DNA from: Planctomycetota bacterium
GTDB taxonomy: Bacteria > Planctomycetota > Planctomycetia > Pirellulales > Lacipirellulaceae
Direction: 5' to 3'
DNA: 64,000 nucleotides
NCBI GenBank assembly: GCA_013286045.1
Contig: JABDGM010000003.1
Span: 1 to 64,000 of the forward strand
Under the pieces are notes generated by a model. The model was not told where the DNA came from. It ran no database searches and worked only from the letters and a program-made list of their open reading frames with translations. This document shows, one piece after another, positions 43,661 to 53,007 of this stretch. The position numbers were made by a program, and so were the translations under genes. Each line of letters starts with the position of its first letter. Within the stretch, counting starts at the first letter, position 1.

Positions 43661-46012
43661 CTACTGGTTTAGTGTGTAGAGCAGTACGTTGAGGCCGATG
43701 CGGGCGGCGTCTTGCTGAATGTAGCCGCGGCAACCGACAGCCTCATGGCTTTCCAGGGCGCAGCTAATGTCGTAAGGCGAGAAGATTACGGCCCAGCGGT
43801 GATCAAGCTGAATGCCTTCGATTTCGGGCGTCACCTGTCGAATGCGAGCCGCGACGGGTTGATTGTCGCCGTTGGCGGCGGCGGGGTCGCGGAGCGAGAC
43901 GTTGCGGATATCGTAACCGCCAAAGGCATTCGTAAAGATCGGATCGGTCGCTGGAATTCGTTCGAAAGCGTGTCCCGGAAGTGCTGCTGAAATTTCGCGG
44001 CGCAAGGCCGTGGCGAACGGCTTGCTGGCACAGATCGAATCGGCGAGCACGGTTCCGCCGCGTTCAAGGTATTCCTTGAGGTGCGTGCGCTCGGCGTCGG
44101 TGAGGTGGAAATCGTACCGGCCGTGCATAAAGGCAAGGTGATATCGAAACAGGCTGGGATCGGAGATGTTGATCAGATCGGGGGCAGCACGAACTTGGAG
44201 CTTCAACTCGCCTTGCGACGCGGTGCGGAGCAGATTGAGTAGCGCGCCGGGCGCATCGTTGCAGCCGCCGCCGTGTCGGAGCTTCGCGATTTCGATGACG
44301 CCGCGGGAAGTTTTGTCGTTGACAGCGTCGGCGGCGAGCGGCGTCTCGAAGCTCTGCTCTTTGCCTTTGGGTTCACGGTTAGTGGCGTACGTGAGCACAT
44401 TGACTCCGATCGCGAGGGCATCGGTGATGTGCTGGACGACGTCGGCCGGGTAGTGGCTCCATTGGCCGGGGCGAGCTAGTTCCCAGAAGCACGACAGATC
44501 TTGATCGCAGTAGACGACGCACGTGCGGCAGCCGTACTCGACGCCGTAGAGGTGCCCGACGTAGGGCGAGTCGGGTCGCACCATATCTTGCATGCGCCAC
44601 ACCGGATGGCCGGGCGGTATAGGTTGCAATTTGTATTCGGGCTCGGGGAAGACGGCCGTGAGCAGTTGACGCATGCCGGAATCGAATCGGCTCGAATCTT
44701 TACAGCAGGCCTCGGCGAAGATGAATCCACCGCGGTCGACGTAGTCGCGCAACTTCTGAGCTTGGGGCAGCAGATTGGGCGCTTGGCTGCCGCTGATGTA
44801 GAGAACCGGCGCTTGCAGCAAGTCTTCGACGCTGGCTTTCGTCGGATCCATGACTTGCCAGGTAAGACCGAGATTCCAAGCGTCTTCGGTGTATTCGGTG
44901 AGATGGGCGGCGTCGCGGCGGTGTTGATTCCAGATGTCGTTGTCACCGTACTTGAGTTTCGCCATGACGATCGGGCGGCGCCCCTTTGATAAGAACAGCA
45001 GCGCCATCGGCGTGCTGATCCACTCCTTAGTTTCGGCGTACCAGGAGCCTTTCCAAAAATGAGAGAGTGAATCCTGTTCGCGGATGAGAAGTTCGGCGCC
45101 CTCGCGGTACCAATCGTGCTCGCCAATGAATCGGCGACCGGTGAGGCGGCCGGCGCGCTCCAGACCGTAGAGATAGTAGTAGAGGCAGGCTTGCCCACCG
45201 CCGGCGGGGCGCGGGTTGTGGTTCACGGAGAAATGCGTCGCTAGCCAATCGACGGCGCGGTCGAGTTTGTCATCGACTTCGTGAGGGCGGCAGCAAACGA
45301 CTTTACCGTCCTCGACAGACGCGTCGCCCGATTCGAGCGCGGCGGTGGAGACGGCGAGTCCGCCGATGCCGGCGCATGTCATGCTGCCCGTGCCGGAGTC
45401 GCCGGGGACGTAACCCCAAGAGCCGTCGTCGTTTTGCGTGGAGCGCCAATAGTTGGCAGCGAGCGTCCAAGTGTCGCGGCTGACGTCGACCCCTGCGTGT
45501 TGGGCATCGTAGAGCGCGAGCACGGCGAATTGCGAATTGCTGTTATCGCCGCCGGGGCCGGGATAGGACCAAGCGCCTTTGCGTTGACCTTCTTTAATTT
45601 GGTGCTCTTCTAGCCACTTCACGTTGCGGCGGATGATGAGCAGGTCCTTTTTGGGATCGGCAGCGCAGAGGACCATCGTCTGTAGTGAAATCGTGTACGT
45701 TTTATCGAGATCCAGGCTGCGAAGATGGTCAACCGCTTTGCTAACGACGGGGTCGTCGGCCGGCACGCCGGAATTAATCAGGGCGAGGGTGCAGAGCGCG
45801 GTGACGCCGCCGTCGTAACCGGGGAGTTCATTCCAGGATCCGCGAGGTCCTTGCTGGCGTTTGAGATAGGCGATGCCGTGATCAATCGCGGACATCACTT
45901 GGGTCGCGTCGATTGGCTGTTCGGCTGGCTTTTGAGCCAAGGCTTCGGCCGGCGATACAACTGCTACGATCGGCAAGATCGCAACACAAAATAGCGCGGC
46001 AGGGAGCCTCAT
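43661..46012 (-). CDS. secreted terpene-cyclase-fold / DUF4159 protein
   Basis: 783 residues. A signal peptide (ALFCVAILPIVAVVSPAEALA) leads into an alpha/alpha-toroid region of the prenyltransferase/squalene-cyclase type (GIAYLKRQQGPRGSWNELPG; YWRSTQNDDGSWGYVPGDSG). The second half contains two DUF4159-like, gatase-related segments (VLYISGSQAPNLLPQAQKLR with DYVDRGGFIFAEACC; LAFMHGRYDFHLTDAERTHL with GGTVLADSICAS). DUF4159 proteins regularly stand next to MoxR/BatA operons, as here, where it is divergent from moxR. The catalytic Asp motif of squalene cyclases is not seen, so a binding role is likely. Confidence 0.8.
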   Translation of the reverse strand: MRLPAALFCVAILPIVAVVSPAEALAQKPAEQPIDATQVMSAIDHGIAYLKRQQGPRGSWNELPGYDGGVTALCTLALINSGVPADDPVVSKAVDHLRSLDLDKTYTISLQTMVLCAADPKKDLLIIRRNVKWLEEHQIKEGQRKGAWSYPGPGGDNSNSQFAVLALYDAQHAGVDVSRDTWTLAANYWRSTQNDDGSWGYVPGDSGTGSMTCAGIGGLAVSTAALESGDASVEDGKVVCCRPHEVDDKLDRAVDWLATHFSVNHNPRPAGGGQACLYYYLYGLERAGRLTGRRFIGEHDWYREGAELLIREQDSLSHFWKGSWYAETKEWISTPMALLFLSKGRRPIVMAKLKYGDNDIWNQHRRDAAHLTEYTEDAWNLGLTWQVMDPTKASVEDLLQAPVLYISGSQAPNLLPQAQKLRDYVDRGGFIFAEACCKDSSRFDSGMRQLLTAVFPEPEYKLQPIPPGHPVWRMQDMVRPDSPYVGHLYGVEYGCRTCVVYCDQDLSCFWELARPGQWSHYPADVVQHITDALAIGVNVLTYATNREPKGKEQSFETPLAADAVNDKTSRGVIEIAKLRHGGGCNDAPGALLNLLRTASQGELKLQVRAAPDLINISDPSLFRYHLAFMHGRYDFHLTDAERTHLKEYLERGGTVLADSICASKPFATALRREISAALPGHAFERIPATDPIFTNAFGGYDIRNVSLRDPAAANGDNQPVAARIRQVTPEIEGIQLDHRWAVIFSPYDISCALESHEAVGCRGYIQQDAARIGLNVLLYTLNQ

Positions 46013-46146
46013 CCGATATCCTTCGCGGGCGAGCCAGCAAACTGTCTGTAAGTAGTTTACGATTCAGAGGTTGAGGCGGCAACGCTCGGCGGCACCGAGT
46101 GATTGTCGCTTGTGTATGGCACCTATAGAATGCGAGTGGACTCACT

Positions 46147-46232
46147 GTCCGTTGTCCGTGGTCAGTGATCCGTCAGCTCGAAATAGCCGCGACTGGTGAA
46201 TTGCGACGGACGTCTGACAACGGACCACGGAC
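46147..46232. repeat. imperfect inverted repeat before moxR
   Basis: GTCCGTTGTCCGTGGTCAG (from 46147) faces CTGACAACGGACCACGGAC (ending 46232), with GATCCGTC and GACGGAC inside the arms; loop about 30 bases. It occupies the moxR leader and ends 7 bases before its start codon. Confidence 0.75.
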
Positions 46233-46239
46233 GAATTTC

Positions 46240-47286
46240 ATGGCCACAACGACACCGCCGACGCCGCAAGCCGGCAAGACGCGTAATTTGGGCGACGTCT
46301 TGCAGGAGTTTCGCAATCATCGCGTCATCATGCAGCGCGAGCTGCAGAAGGTGATCATTGGTCAGGACCTCGTGATCGAGCAGATTTTCGCGGCGATTTT
46401 TACGCGCGGGCATTGTCTGCTCGTCGGTGTGCCGGGGCTCGCGAAAACGTTGATCGTGAGCACGCTTGCGCAGATTCTAGATCTGCAGTTCAAGCGGATT
46501 CAGTTCACGCCGGATCTCATGCCGAGCGACATCACGGGCACGAGCGTGCTGGAAGAGGACGATCAAGGGCGGCGGAATTTTCGATTTGTCGAAGGGCCGA
46601 TATTTACGAACATTCTTCTCGCGGACGAAATCAACCGTACGCCGCCGAAGACGCAGGCCGCACTTCTGCAGGCGATGCAAGAGCGCGAAGTGACGGCGGG
46701 GCAATCGACCTACTCGTTGCCGAATCCGTTTTTCACCATCGCGACGCAGAACCCGATCGAACAAGAAGGCACGTACCCGCTGCCGGAAGCACAATTGGAT
46801 CGGTTCATGTTCAATATCAAGGTTGATTATCCGAGCGCGTCGGAAGAGGAGCAGATTCTCGCAGCAACGACGCGGCAGGAAAAACCAGAAGTTAGCAAAG
46901 TGCTTTCGGAGCGCGCGATTCTCAATTTGCAGAAGCTGGTCGCTTCGGTGGCGGTGAGTGAGCACATCATAAAGTACGCTGCGGCGCTGATTCGAGCGAC
47001 GCGGCCGAAGGATGTGTCGGCGCCGAAGTTCGTCCAGGACCTGGTTGATTGGGGTGCGGGTCCGCGGGCCGGGCAGTTTCTTATCAACGGCGGGAAGGCG
47101 CTCGCGGCGATGGACGGGCGGTTCAGCGTCTCGATTGATGACGTGCAGAAAGTTGCTGTGCCAGTGTTGCGGCATCGGATCAGCACGAACTTTCAAGCGC
47201 AAGCGGAAGGCATGACAACCGAAGATGTGATTGCGCGGTTGCTCAAAGAGATTCCTGTGCCGGCGATTCCGAAGTTTGCGGGCTGA
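46240..47286 (+). CDS. MoxR-family AAA+ ATPase
   Basis: 348 residues from MATTTPPTPQAGK; the frame runs further upstream only through the inverted repeat. Walker A is LVGVPGLAKT, Walker B is ILLADEINR, and sensor 1 is FTIATQNPIEQEGTYPLPEA, all intact. MoxR ATPases act as chaperones that insert metal or assemble vWA-domain partners. It heads the operon moxR, DUF58, BatA-like, vWA. Confidence 0.93.
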   Translation: MATTTPPTPQAGKTRNLGDVLQEFRNHRVIMQRELQKVIIGQDLVIEQIFAAIFTRGHCLLVGVPGLAKTLIVSTLAQILDLQFKRIQFTPDLMPSDITGTSVLEEDDQGRRNFRFVEGPIFTNILLADEINRTPPKTQAALLQAMQEREVTAGQSTYSLPNPFFTIATQNPIEQEGTYPLPEAQLDRFMFNIKVDYPSASEEEQILAATTRQEKPEVSKVLSERAILNLQKLVASVAVSEHIIKYAAALIRATRPKDVSAPKFVQDLVDWGAGPRAGQFLINGGKALAAMDGRFSVSIDDVQKVAVPVLRHRISTNFQAQAEGMTTEDVIARLLKEIPVPAIPKFAG

Positions 47287-47300
47287 CAAGACAATTGTTG

Positions 47301-47361
47301 ACCACGGAGGCACGGAGAACACGGAGAAGGAATTCTTAATCTCTATGTTCTCCGTGCCTCG
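47301..47361. repeat. CACGGAG-type inverted repeat, copy 1
   Basis: ACCACGGAGGCACGGAGAAC is followed by ACGGAGAA; a complementary GTTCTCCGTGCCTCG stands at 47347-47361. It fills most of the 94 bases between moxR and the DUF58 gene. Confidence 0.8.
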
Positions 47362-47380
47362 TTTCTAAATAGTGCGCGCT

Positions 47381-48277
47381 ATGTCGACCGTAGAGAAATA
47401 CCTTAAGCCGGAAGTGATTCGGCAGATTTCGCGGTTGGACTTGCGCGCGCAGTTCATCGTGCGCGGGTTTCTGCATGGTTTACATGCGAGCCCGTTTCAC
47501 GGGTTTTCGGTCGAGTTCAGCGAACATCGCAGGTATACACCCGGCGACAACCCGCACGATATCGATTGGCTGGTCTACGCCAAGACGGACAAGTATTACG
47601 TCAAAAAGTTTGAAGCCGAGACGAACATCACCGGCTACTTGGCGATGGATTTGAGCGAGTCGATGGCGTACACGTATCGCCAGGAGCTGACGAAGCTCGA
47701 TTACGCGATTTGCTTGGCGGCCGCACTTTCCTATTTGATGATCCACCAGAGCGATCCCGTCGGGGTGGTGACGTTTGGAGAGAGCATTACGCACCACCTC
47801 GCGCCGAAGAGCAAGCGGCAACAGATTGGAAATATTCTGTCGCTACTTGCGCGAATAAAACCAAGTGGGACGACGGACGTGGGGCGGAGCCTCGTACAGC
47901 TGGCGGCGATGCTGAAGCATGCCAGCCTGATTATGGTCTTCAGCGATTTGCTGGCCGATCCGGAGCCGATCATCACGGCGATGCGACGGCTGCGGCACGG
48001 CGGGCACGACGTGATTTTGTTCCATATTCTGGACGAGGCGGAGGTCGCATTTCCGTTTTCCGGTATGGTTGAGTTCGAAGAGCCGGAGACTCATACACGG
48101 CTGGAGGTAGATGCCGACAGTTATCGACGCGACTACCTGCAAGAGATTGAGCAGTTCCGCGAAACTTATCGCCGCGAATGCTTTCAGAGCGGGATCGATT
48201 ACGTGCCGCTGGATACGAGCATGCCGTTTGATCGGGCGCTGACGGAGTATTTGGTGATGCGGCAGTCGCGAGGATAA
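47381..48277 (+). CDS. DUF58 domain protein
   Basis: 298 residues. The DUF58 signature is SEHRRYTPGDNPHDIDWLVY, inside a vWA-like fold (AMDLSESMAY as MIDAS-like DxSxS; VFSDLLAD as the third site). DUF58 proteins are the usual substrates or partners of MoxR. It is flanked on both sides by copies of the same inverted repeat. Confidence 0.92.
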   Translation: MSTVEKYLKPEVIRQISRLDLRAQFIVRGFLHGLHASPFHGFSVEFSEHRRYTPGDNPHDIDWLVYAKTDKYYVKKFEAETNITGYLAMDLSESMAYTYRQELTKLDYAICLAAALSYLMIHQSDPVGVVTFGESITHHLAPKSKRQQIGNILSLLARIKPSGTTDVGRSLVQLAAMLKHASLIMVFSDLLADPEPIITAMRRLRHGGHDVILFHILDEAEVAFPFSGMVEFEEPETHTRLEVDADSYRRDYLQEIEQFRETYRRECFQSGIDYVPLDTSMPFDRALTEYLVMRQSRG

Positions 48278-48284
48278 AGGCAGA

Positions 48285-48435
48285 TTAACCACGGAGACAC
48301 GGAAATCACGGAGAAACATGAAATGGGAATTGCAAAAATGAGTGATGCGAAGTGCTCACTGCAGGTTCTGCATTTTGAATCTCGCTTTTTGCGTGCTTAA
48401 TTTCCTCTCCGTGCCCTCCGTGCCTCCGTGGTTAA
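48285..48435. repeat. CACGGAG-type inverted repeat, copy 2 (long form)
   Basis: The left arm TTAACCACGGAGACACGGAA (48285 on, to ACGGAGAAA at 48316) faces CTCCGTGCCTCCGTGGTTAA (ending 48435). The 85 bases between carry ATTGCAAAAATG and CATTTTGAAT motifs. It fills almost all of the DUF58-BatA gap. Confidence 0.85.
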
Positions 48436-48456
48436 TTGTTCCGGGATGTTTTTGAG

Positions 48457-50652
48457 ATGGGTTTTGTCACACCAGCATTGATCGGCGGCGCGGCGCTCGT
48501 GGCGTTGCCGATCGTGCTGCATCTCATCATGCGGCGGGAGACGAAGCTGCTTACGTTTCCGGCGCTGCGGTTTGTGCAACAACGGCGGTTGATGAATCAG
48601 CATCGGCTGCGGTTGCGGCAGTTGCTGCTCTTGGCGTTGCGATGCGCGATCATTGCTTTGCTTGCGCTGGCCTTGGCACGCCCGACGTTGCGCGGCTCAG
48701 CCGGAGCGGGCAAGGAAGGCGCGGCGGTCGCGACGGCCCTCGTATTCGATAATTCGCTGCGGATGCAGTACGAGCAGGAAAGCCAGACACGCTGGCAGAA
48801 AGCTAAGGAGCTGGCGGGGTGGGTGGTGAAGCAATTGCCCGCTGATGCGCCGATCACGGTAGTCGATCGCGGTGGAAGGCAGCGTGGGCAGGATTTGAAC
48901 CGCGACGCGGCGGAGATGCGAATTGAGCGGCTGGAGCCTAGTGCCGCCGTCCGACCGATGGAGGACACGCTGCGAGATGCGACGCGATGGCTGGCGAGCA
49001 AAAAAGACTTTCGCGGTGAAGTCTATGTGTTTACGGATCTCTCGGCCGAGGCTTGGTCTGCTACTGCCGTGAGCGAATTTACAAAATCGCTCGACTCGTT
49101 GCCTGGCGCGAACGTGTACTTGATAGACGTTGGAGTGCTCGACCCGCAGGAGCGGGGGTTGGGGCCGCTGCGTCTTTCGAGCCAGCGGGTGGCGACGACG
49201 GGCAAGCTGCAACTCACTGCCGATCTAACGCGAACGGGTGCTGCGAGCAAGGAACCGGAAACGACCGTGGAACTGTATTTGAGCGATCGCGCCAATAAGT
49301 TCGAGAAGCGCGGTCAGGAGGTGGTGTCGAACAGTGCAGAATCAGCCCCCGTTGAGTTTTCGCTTTCGGGGTTGGAGCCGGGACCACATCAGGGGTTTGT
49401 GCGGATCGTGGGGAGTGATCCGCTGAGCTGCGACGACACGCGGTACTTCACGATCGATGTTCGCCCGCCGAGCAAAGTTTTGCTGCTGGGTGAGAAAGCG
49501 GATGACACGATCTTTCTGCGCGAAGCGCTAGCTCCGACGGCGGCAGCGGGAAGCGCGCAGTCGGAATTCTCATGCGAGGTGCGGACGTATTCCGACATGG
49601 GGCGGCTGAAGTTGGCGGACTATTCGGCGGTATTTTTGGTGAATCCGCCGCCGCTCGCGAAAACTGCGTGGGACGCGCTGGCCGAATTCGCGGAAGCGGG
49701 CGGCGGCGTGGGAATTTCGCTGGGTCGCAATGCGCGGCGCGAAGAGATGGACGGCGCCGACGCCCAGCGATTGCTGCCGGCGAAGTTGAAATGGCAATCG
49801 CACGATACCACATACTTGCGACCGGTTGCAGTCGAACATCCAGCGCTGCGCGACTTGGCCTCGGTTACGGACAGCGCGCCGTGGTCGGAGTTTCCGGTGT
49901 TCAAATACTGGGAACTCGAGCCCGGGGCAGAGCCGGCCGAAGTCATCTCCACGTTTGCCAATGGCAAACCAGCGATTGTTGAGCGGCAAATTGGTTCGGG
50001 CCGCGTGGTGATGTTCACGACGTCGATGTCCGACTACGCTTCGGCGGATGCTTGGAATTTGTTGCCGACGGCACCAGATCCTTGGCCATTCATCGCATTG
50101 GCGAACGGCATCGCACGCTATCTAACCGGAGCGGGTCAGGCGCAATTGAATTATTTAGCAGGCCAAACGGTCGTGTTGCCGCTGACACCGGACGAGCAGG
50201 TTTCTAGTTACGTGCTGCAGCTCCCAGATGCGAGTGCGATGCGGCAAACGCTGGCGGCGGGGCAACACGATCTATCGATCGCTTCGACCGAGGAGTTGGG
50301 GAATTATCGAGTTCGTGCGGGCGGCGACCAGGAAAAGCTGGATCGCGGCTTTAGCGTGAATTTGCCGACGGATGAGACTCAATTGGGGCGGGTCGCGGTA
50401 CCTGAGCTCGTTAAAAGCTTGGGAAGCGAACGTACGAGGACGGCGAGAACGCGTGAAGAAATCGAAGTGCGGGTCGGAGTTGGCCGAGTGGGTCACGAGC
50501 TTTTCCCGGCATTGATTCTCGCCGTGGCGTTAGCGTTGGCGGCGGAACAGTTGCTTGCTAATCGGTTCTACGAATCGGTAGGGGCGACAGGGCGAACGGA
50601 GCCCAAGACGGCTGCGAACCTCGTGGGAGGCGCGCCGTCGACTTCGCCATGA
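48457..50652 (+). CDS. BatA-like membrane protein with degenerate vWA domain
   Basis: 731 residues. The amino-terminal aerotolerance-regulator (BatA) domain is clear: GFVTPALIGGAALVALPIVL, HLIMRRE, FPALRFVQQRR, and a second helix. A vWA-like region follows with DNSLRM in place of the DxSxS MIDAS, so metal binding is probably lost. The later part is beta-rich with a gatase-like segment (AGGGVGISLGRNARRE), and one helix near the end (LFPALILAVALALAAEQLL). The stop overlaps the start of the next gene by four bases. The ATG at 48457 is preferred over an upstream TTG. Confidence 0.85.
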   Translation: MGFVTPALIGGAALVALPIVLHLIMRRETKLLTFPALRFVQQRRLMNQHRLRLRQLLLLALRCAIIALLALALARPTLRGSAGAGKEGAAVATALVFDNSLRMQYEQESQTRWQKAKELAGWVVKQLPADAPITVVDRGGRQRGQDLNRDAAEMRIERLEPSAAVRPMEDTLRDATRWLASKKDFRGEVYVFTDLSAEAWSATAVSEFTKSLDSLPGANVYLIDVGVLDPQERGLGPLRLSSQRVATTGKLQLTADLTRTGAASKEPETTVELYLSDRANKFEKRGQEVVSNSAESAPVEFSLSGLEPGPHQGFVRIVGSDPLSCDDTRYFTIDVRPPSKVLLLGEKADDTIFLREALAPTAAAGSAQSEFSCEVRTYSDMGRLKLADYSAVFLVNPPPLAKTAWDALAEFAEAGGGVGISLGRNARREEMDGADAQRLLPAKLKWQSHDTTYLRPVAVEHPALRDLASVTDSAPWSEFPVFKYWELEPGAEPAEVISTFANGKPAIVERQIGSGRVVMFTTSMSDYASADAWNLLPTAPDPWPFIALANGIARYLTGAGQAQLNYLAGQTVVLPLTPDEQVSSYVLQLPDASAMRQTLAAGQHDLSIASTEELGNYRVRAGGDQEKLDRGFSVNLPTDETQLGRVAVPELVKSLGSERTRTARTREEIEVRVGVGRVGHELFPALILAVALALAAEQLLANRFYESVGATGRTEPKTAANLVGGAPSTSP

Positions 50653-52985
50653 ACGGATTCGAAATACGCCTGCAGCCAGTGGTTGGCTGGCCGACCGTGC
50701 TCATTGTGACGGCGGTGCTGCTTGGGCTTCTGTTGGTGCGGCCGCGGCATGTTCGATTGATCAAGCGGCAATGGGCTGCGCTCATCGCCTTGCGGCTACT
50801 GGTCATTCTCTTGATGTTTTTCGCCCTGCTGCGACCGTCATTCGTGTACACGAAAACGGAACCGGTGCCGGGATCGCTGATTCTGCTTGTCGATGGTTCG
50901 CGCAGCATGCAGGTGGCCGACTCGCTTGGCGATAAGCCGCGTTGGGATGCGATGAAGCTGCTGCTGGATGCGGCATCGAAGGACCTGGGAAAATTGGCGG
51001 CCAAATGGAATGTTACGGCCTATGAGTTTGGCGGCGAAACCAAGAAGGTCGATTTACAGGATGGGAAGCTGACGCTGGCCGCGAGTGCCGATGGCGAAGA
51101 GTCGGCAATTGGCGCAGCGATCGGCGATGCGCTCGATCGAGAGCCGAGCAAACACGTGATGGGCGTGCTGCTGTTGAGCGATGGGGCGCAGCGTGCGGCG
51201 CCGCCTCGCGATATGCCGCCGCAGGTGGCGGCGCGCCGCTTAACGGCGGAGAACATTCCGCTGTATACGTTCACGTTCGGTAAATCAGGCGGGCGCGAGC
51301 GGGCCGATCTGAGCATGAGTGACCTGGTGACGAACGAAACCATCTTCACGGAAACTCCGACGGAAGTCCGTGCTCGGCTCACTGCGTTAGGCTACGCCAA
51401 TCAGCGCGTGAAAGTGCAGCTGTTGTGGGAAACCGCAAAAGGAATGGAGGCAGTCGATACGACCCAGGTTGATACCGGGATTGAAGGCGGGGCCACGCCT
51501 GTGGTCCTGCACTACACCCCGCAGAAGCCGGGCGAATATAAGGTGACGGTCCGCGTTGAGCCGCGAGAAGGGGAACTCATCACAACAAATAATGAAGTCA
51601 GCACGTTTGTTACTGTACGTCCGGGCGGAATCAATGTGTTGTATCTAGTTGGTACGCAGCGTGTGAGCGGCGGACCGGGACAGGAACAACGGTTCGTGCG
51701 GGCATCGCTTGCGCAGTCGCCAGATATTGTCGTGGCGCGGCGGCTGGTTAATTACCAACCGATGGGGGCGGATATCACGGATTTAATTGGTCACGGAAAA
51801 GGTGGCGGACATTCGTCGACACCGGAACCCGATGTGACGATCGTTGACAATGTCGATGAACAGGGACTGAGCGAGGGAAGTTGGAAAGCGATCGCGGATC
51901 GCGTGCAGCACGGGATGGGCCTTCTCATGACGGGCGGCTACCACAGTTTTGGGCCGGGCGGTTACCGTGGCACGCCGCTCGCGGACGTGTTGCCAATCGA
52001 AATTGGGCCCGCTCAAAGGCAAGATTTTAACGAGCCGCTGCGGCAAGACGTGCAGATTGCGGGCCCGCTTCACATTCGGCCGGCAGCGCCGCTAGGCGAG
52101 CGGCATCCGGTGATGCAGTTGGAAGGTTCGGGAGCAGCCGGCCCGGGCGCAGCGAAGACAAATACCGGCAATGTATGGAACCAATTGCCGCCATTGGATG
52201 GCGCGAATCGGATCGAACGAAGCGAATTGAAACCGAACTCGCAGGTGCTCGCTGAGGCCGATGATCCGCAGAAGCACCCGCTAGTTGTCGCGGGTCAAGC
52301 TGGTGAAGGCCGGGTGTTGGCATTGGCAGGAGACTCCACGTGGCGTTGGCAGATGAGTGGATTCGGCGAGGCCCATCGGCGATTTTGGCGGCAAGTAGTG
52401 TTGTGGCTCGCAAAAAAGGACGAGCACACTGAGGGAAAAGTCTGGATCAAATTAGCGGGGCGTCGCGTGATGCGGGGCTCGCATGTGGAATTCAGTGTTG
52501 GCGCCGACAGTCCGCAAGGCGAGCCGATGCCGAACGCGCAGTTCGACATTTCTGTTCAAACGCCTGAGGGTCACAGCGAGGCGGTACGACCGGCTAAAAC
52601 CTCGGATGGCATTGCGGCCACGTTTCGCGAGACATCGAAACCGGGCGATTATCGGATTGTTGTGAAAGCAAAAGACGGTGGCACAGAATTGGGGACCGCG
52701 GAGGCTCGGTTCCTGGTGCCGAACCAGGATCTGGAACTCGATCGCCCGGCGGCAGAGCCGACGTTAATGGCTCAGTTGGCGGAAATGACGAAGCCGGCCG
52801 GCGGGGCCGCGATGGCCGCGGAGGAATTGCCGGATTTGCTAAAGCGGTTGGCGGCGAAGCCGCCGGAGTTGAAAGAAGAGGTGACGGCCAAAGTTACCTA
52901 TTGGGATACGTGGCCGTTTTTCCTGGCGTTTGTCGGATTGCTAGGCGGCGAGTGGTATTTGCGTAAGCGATGGGGAATGGTTTAG
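50649..52985 (+). CDS. membrane vWA / glutamine-amidotransferase-like protein
   Basis: 778 residues, starting in an ATGA overlap with the BatA-like gene. Two amino-terminal helices (TVLIVTAVLLGLLLV; ALIALRLLVILLMFFALL) are followed by a vWA domain with intact MIDAS DGSRSM. A gatase-like segment follows (LMTGGYHSFGPGGYRGTPLA), then beta domains and a terminal helix (WPFFLAFVGLLGGEWYL). Unlike its partner it keeps the metal site. Together the two would form a membrane complex worked on by MoxR. Confidence 0.88.
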   Translation: MNGFEIRLQPVVGWPTVLIVTAVLLGLLLVRPRHVRLIKRQWAALIALRLLVILLMFFALLRPSFVYTKTEPVPGSLILLVDGSRSMQVADSLGDKPRWDAMKLLLDAASKDLGKLAAKWNVTAYEFGGETKKVDLQDGKLTLAASADGEESAIGAAIGDALDREPSKHVMGVLLLSDGAQRAAPPRDMPPQVAARRLTAENIPLYTFTFGKSGGRERADLSMSDLVTNETIFTETPTEVRARLTALGYANQRVKVQLLWETAKGMEAVDTTQVDTGIEGGATPVVLHYTPQKPGEYKVTVRVEPREGELITTNNEVSTFVTVRPGGINVLYLVGTQRVSGGPGQEQRFVRASLAQSPDIVVARRLVNYQPMGADITDLIGHGKGGGHSSTPEPDVTIVDNVDEQGLSEGSWKAIADRVQHGMGLLMTGGYHSFGPGGYRGTPLADVLPIEIGPAQRQDFNEPLRQDVQIAGPLHIRPAAPLGERHPVMQLEGSGAAGPGAAKTNTGNVWNQLPPLDGANRIERSELKPNSQVLAEADDPQKHPLVVAGQAGEGRVLALAGDSTWRWQMSGFGEAHRRFWRQVVLWLAKKDEHTEGKVWIKLAGRRVMRGSHVEFSVGADSPQGEPMPNAQFDISVQTPEGHSEAVRPAKTSDGIAATFRETSKPGDYRIVVKAKDGGTELGTAEARFLVPNQDLELDRPAAEPTLMAQLAEMTKPAGGAAMAAEELPDLLKRLAAKPPELKEEVTAKVTYWDTWPFFLAFVGLLGGEWYLRKRWGMV

Positions 52986-53007
52986 CCCGTCCTTCGGCCG
53001 AGATCTG

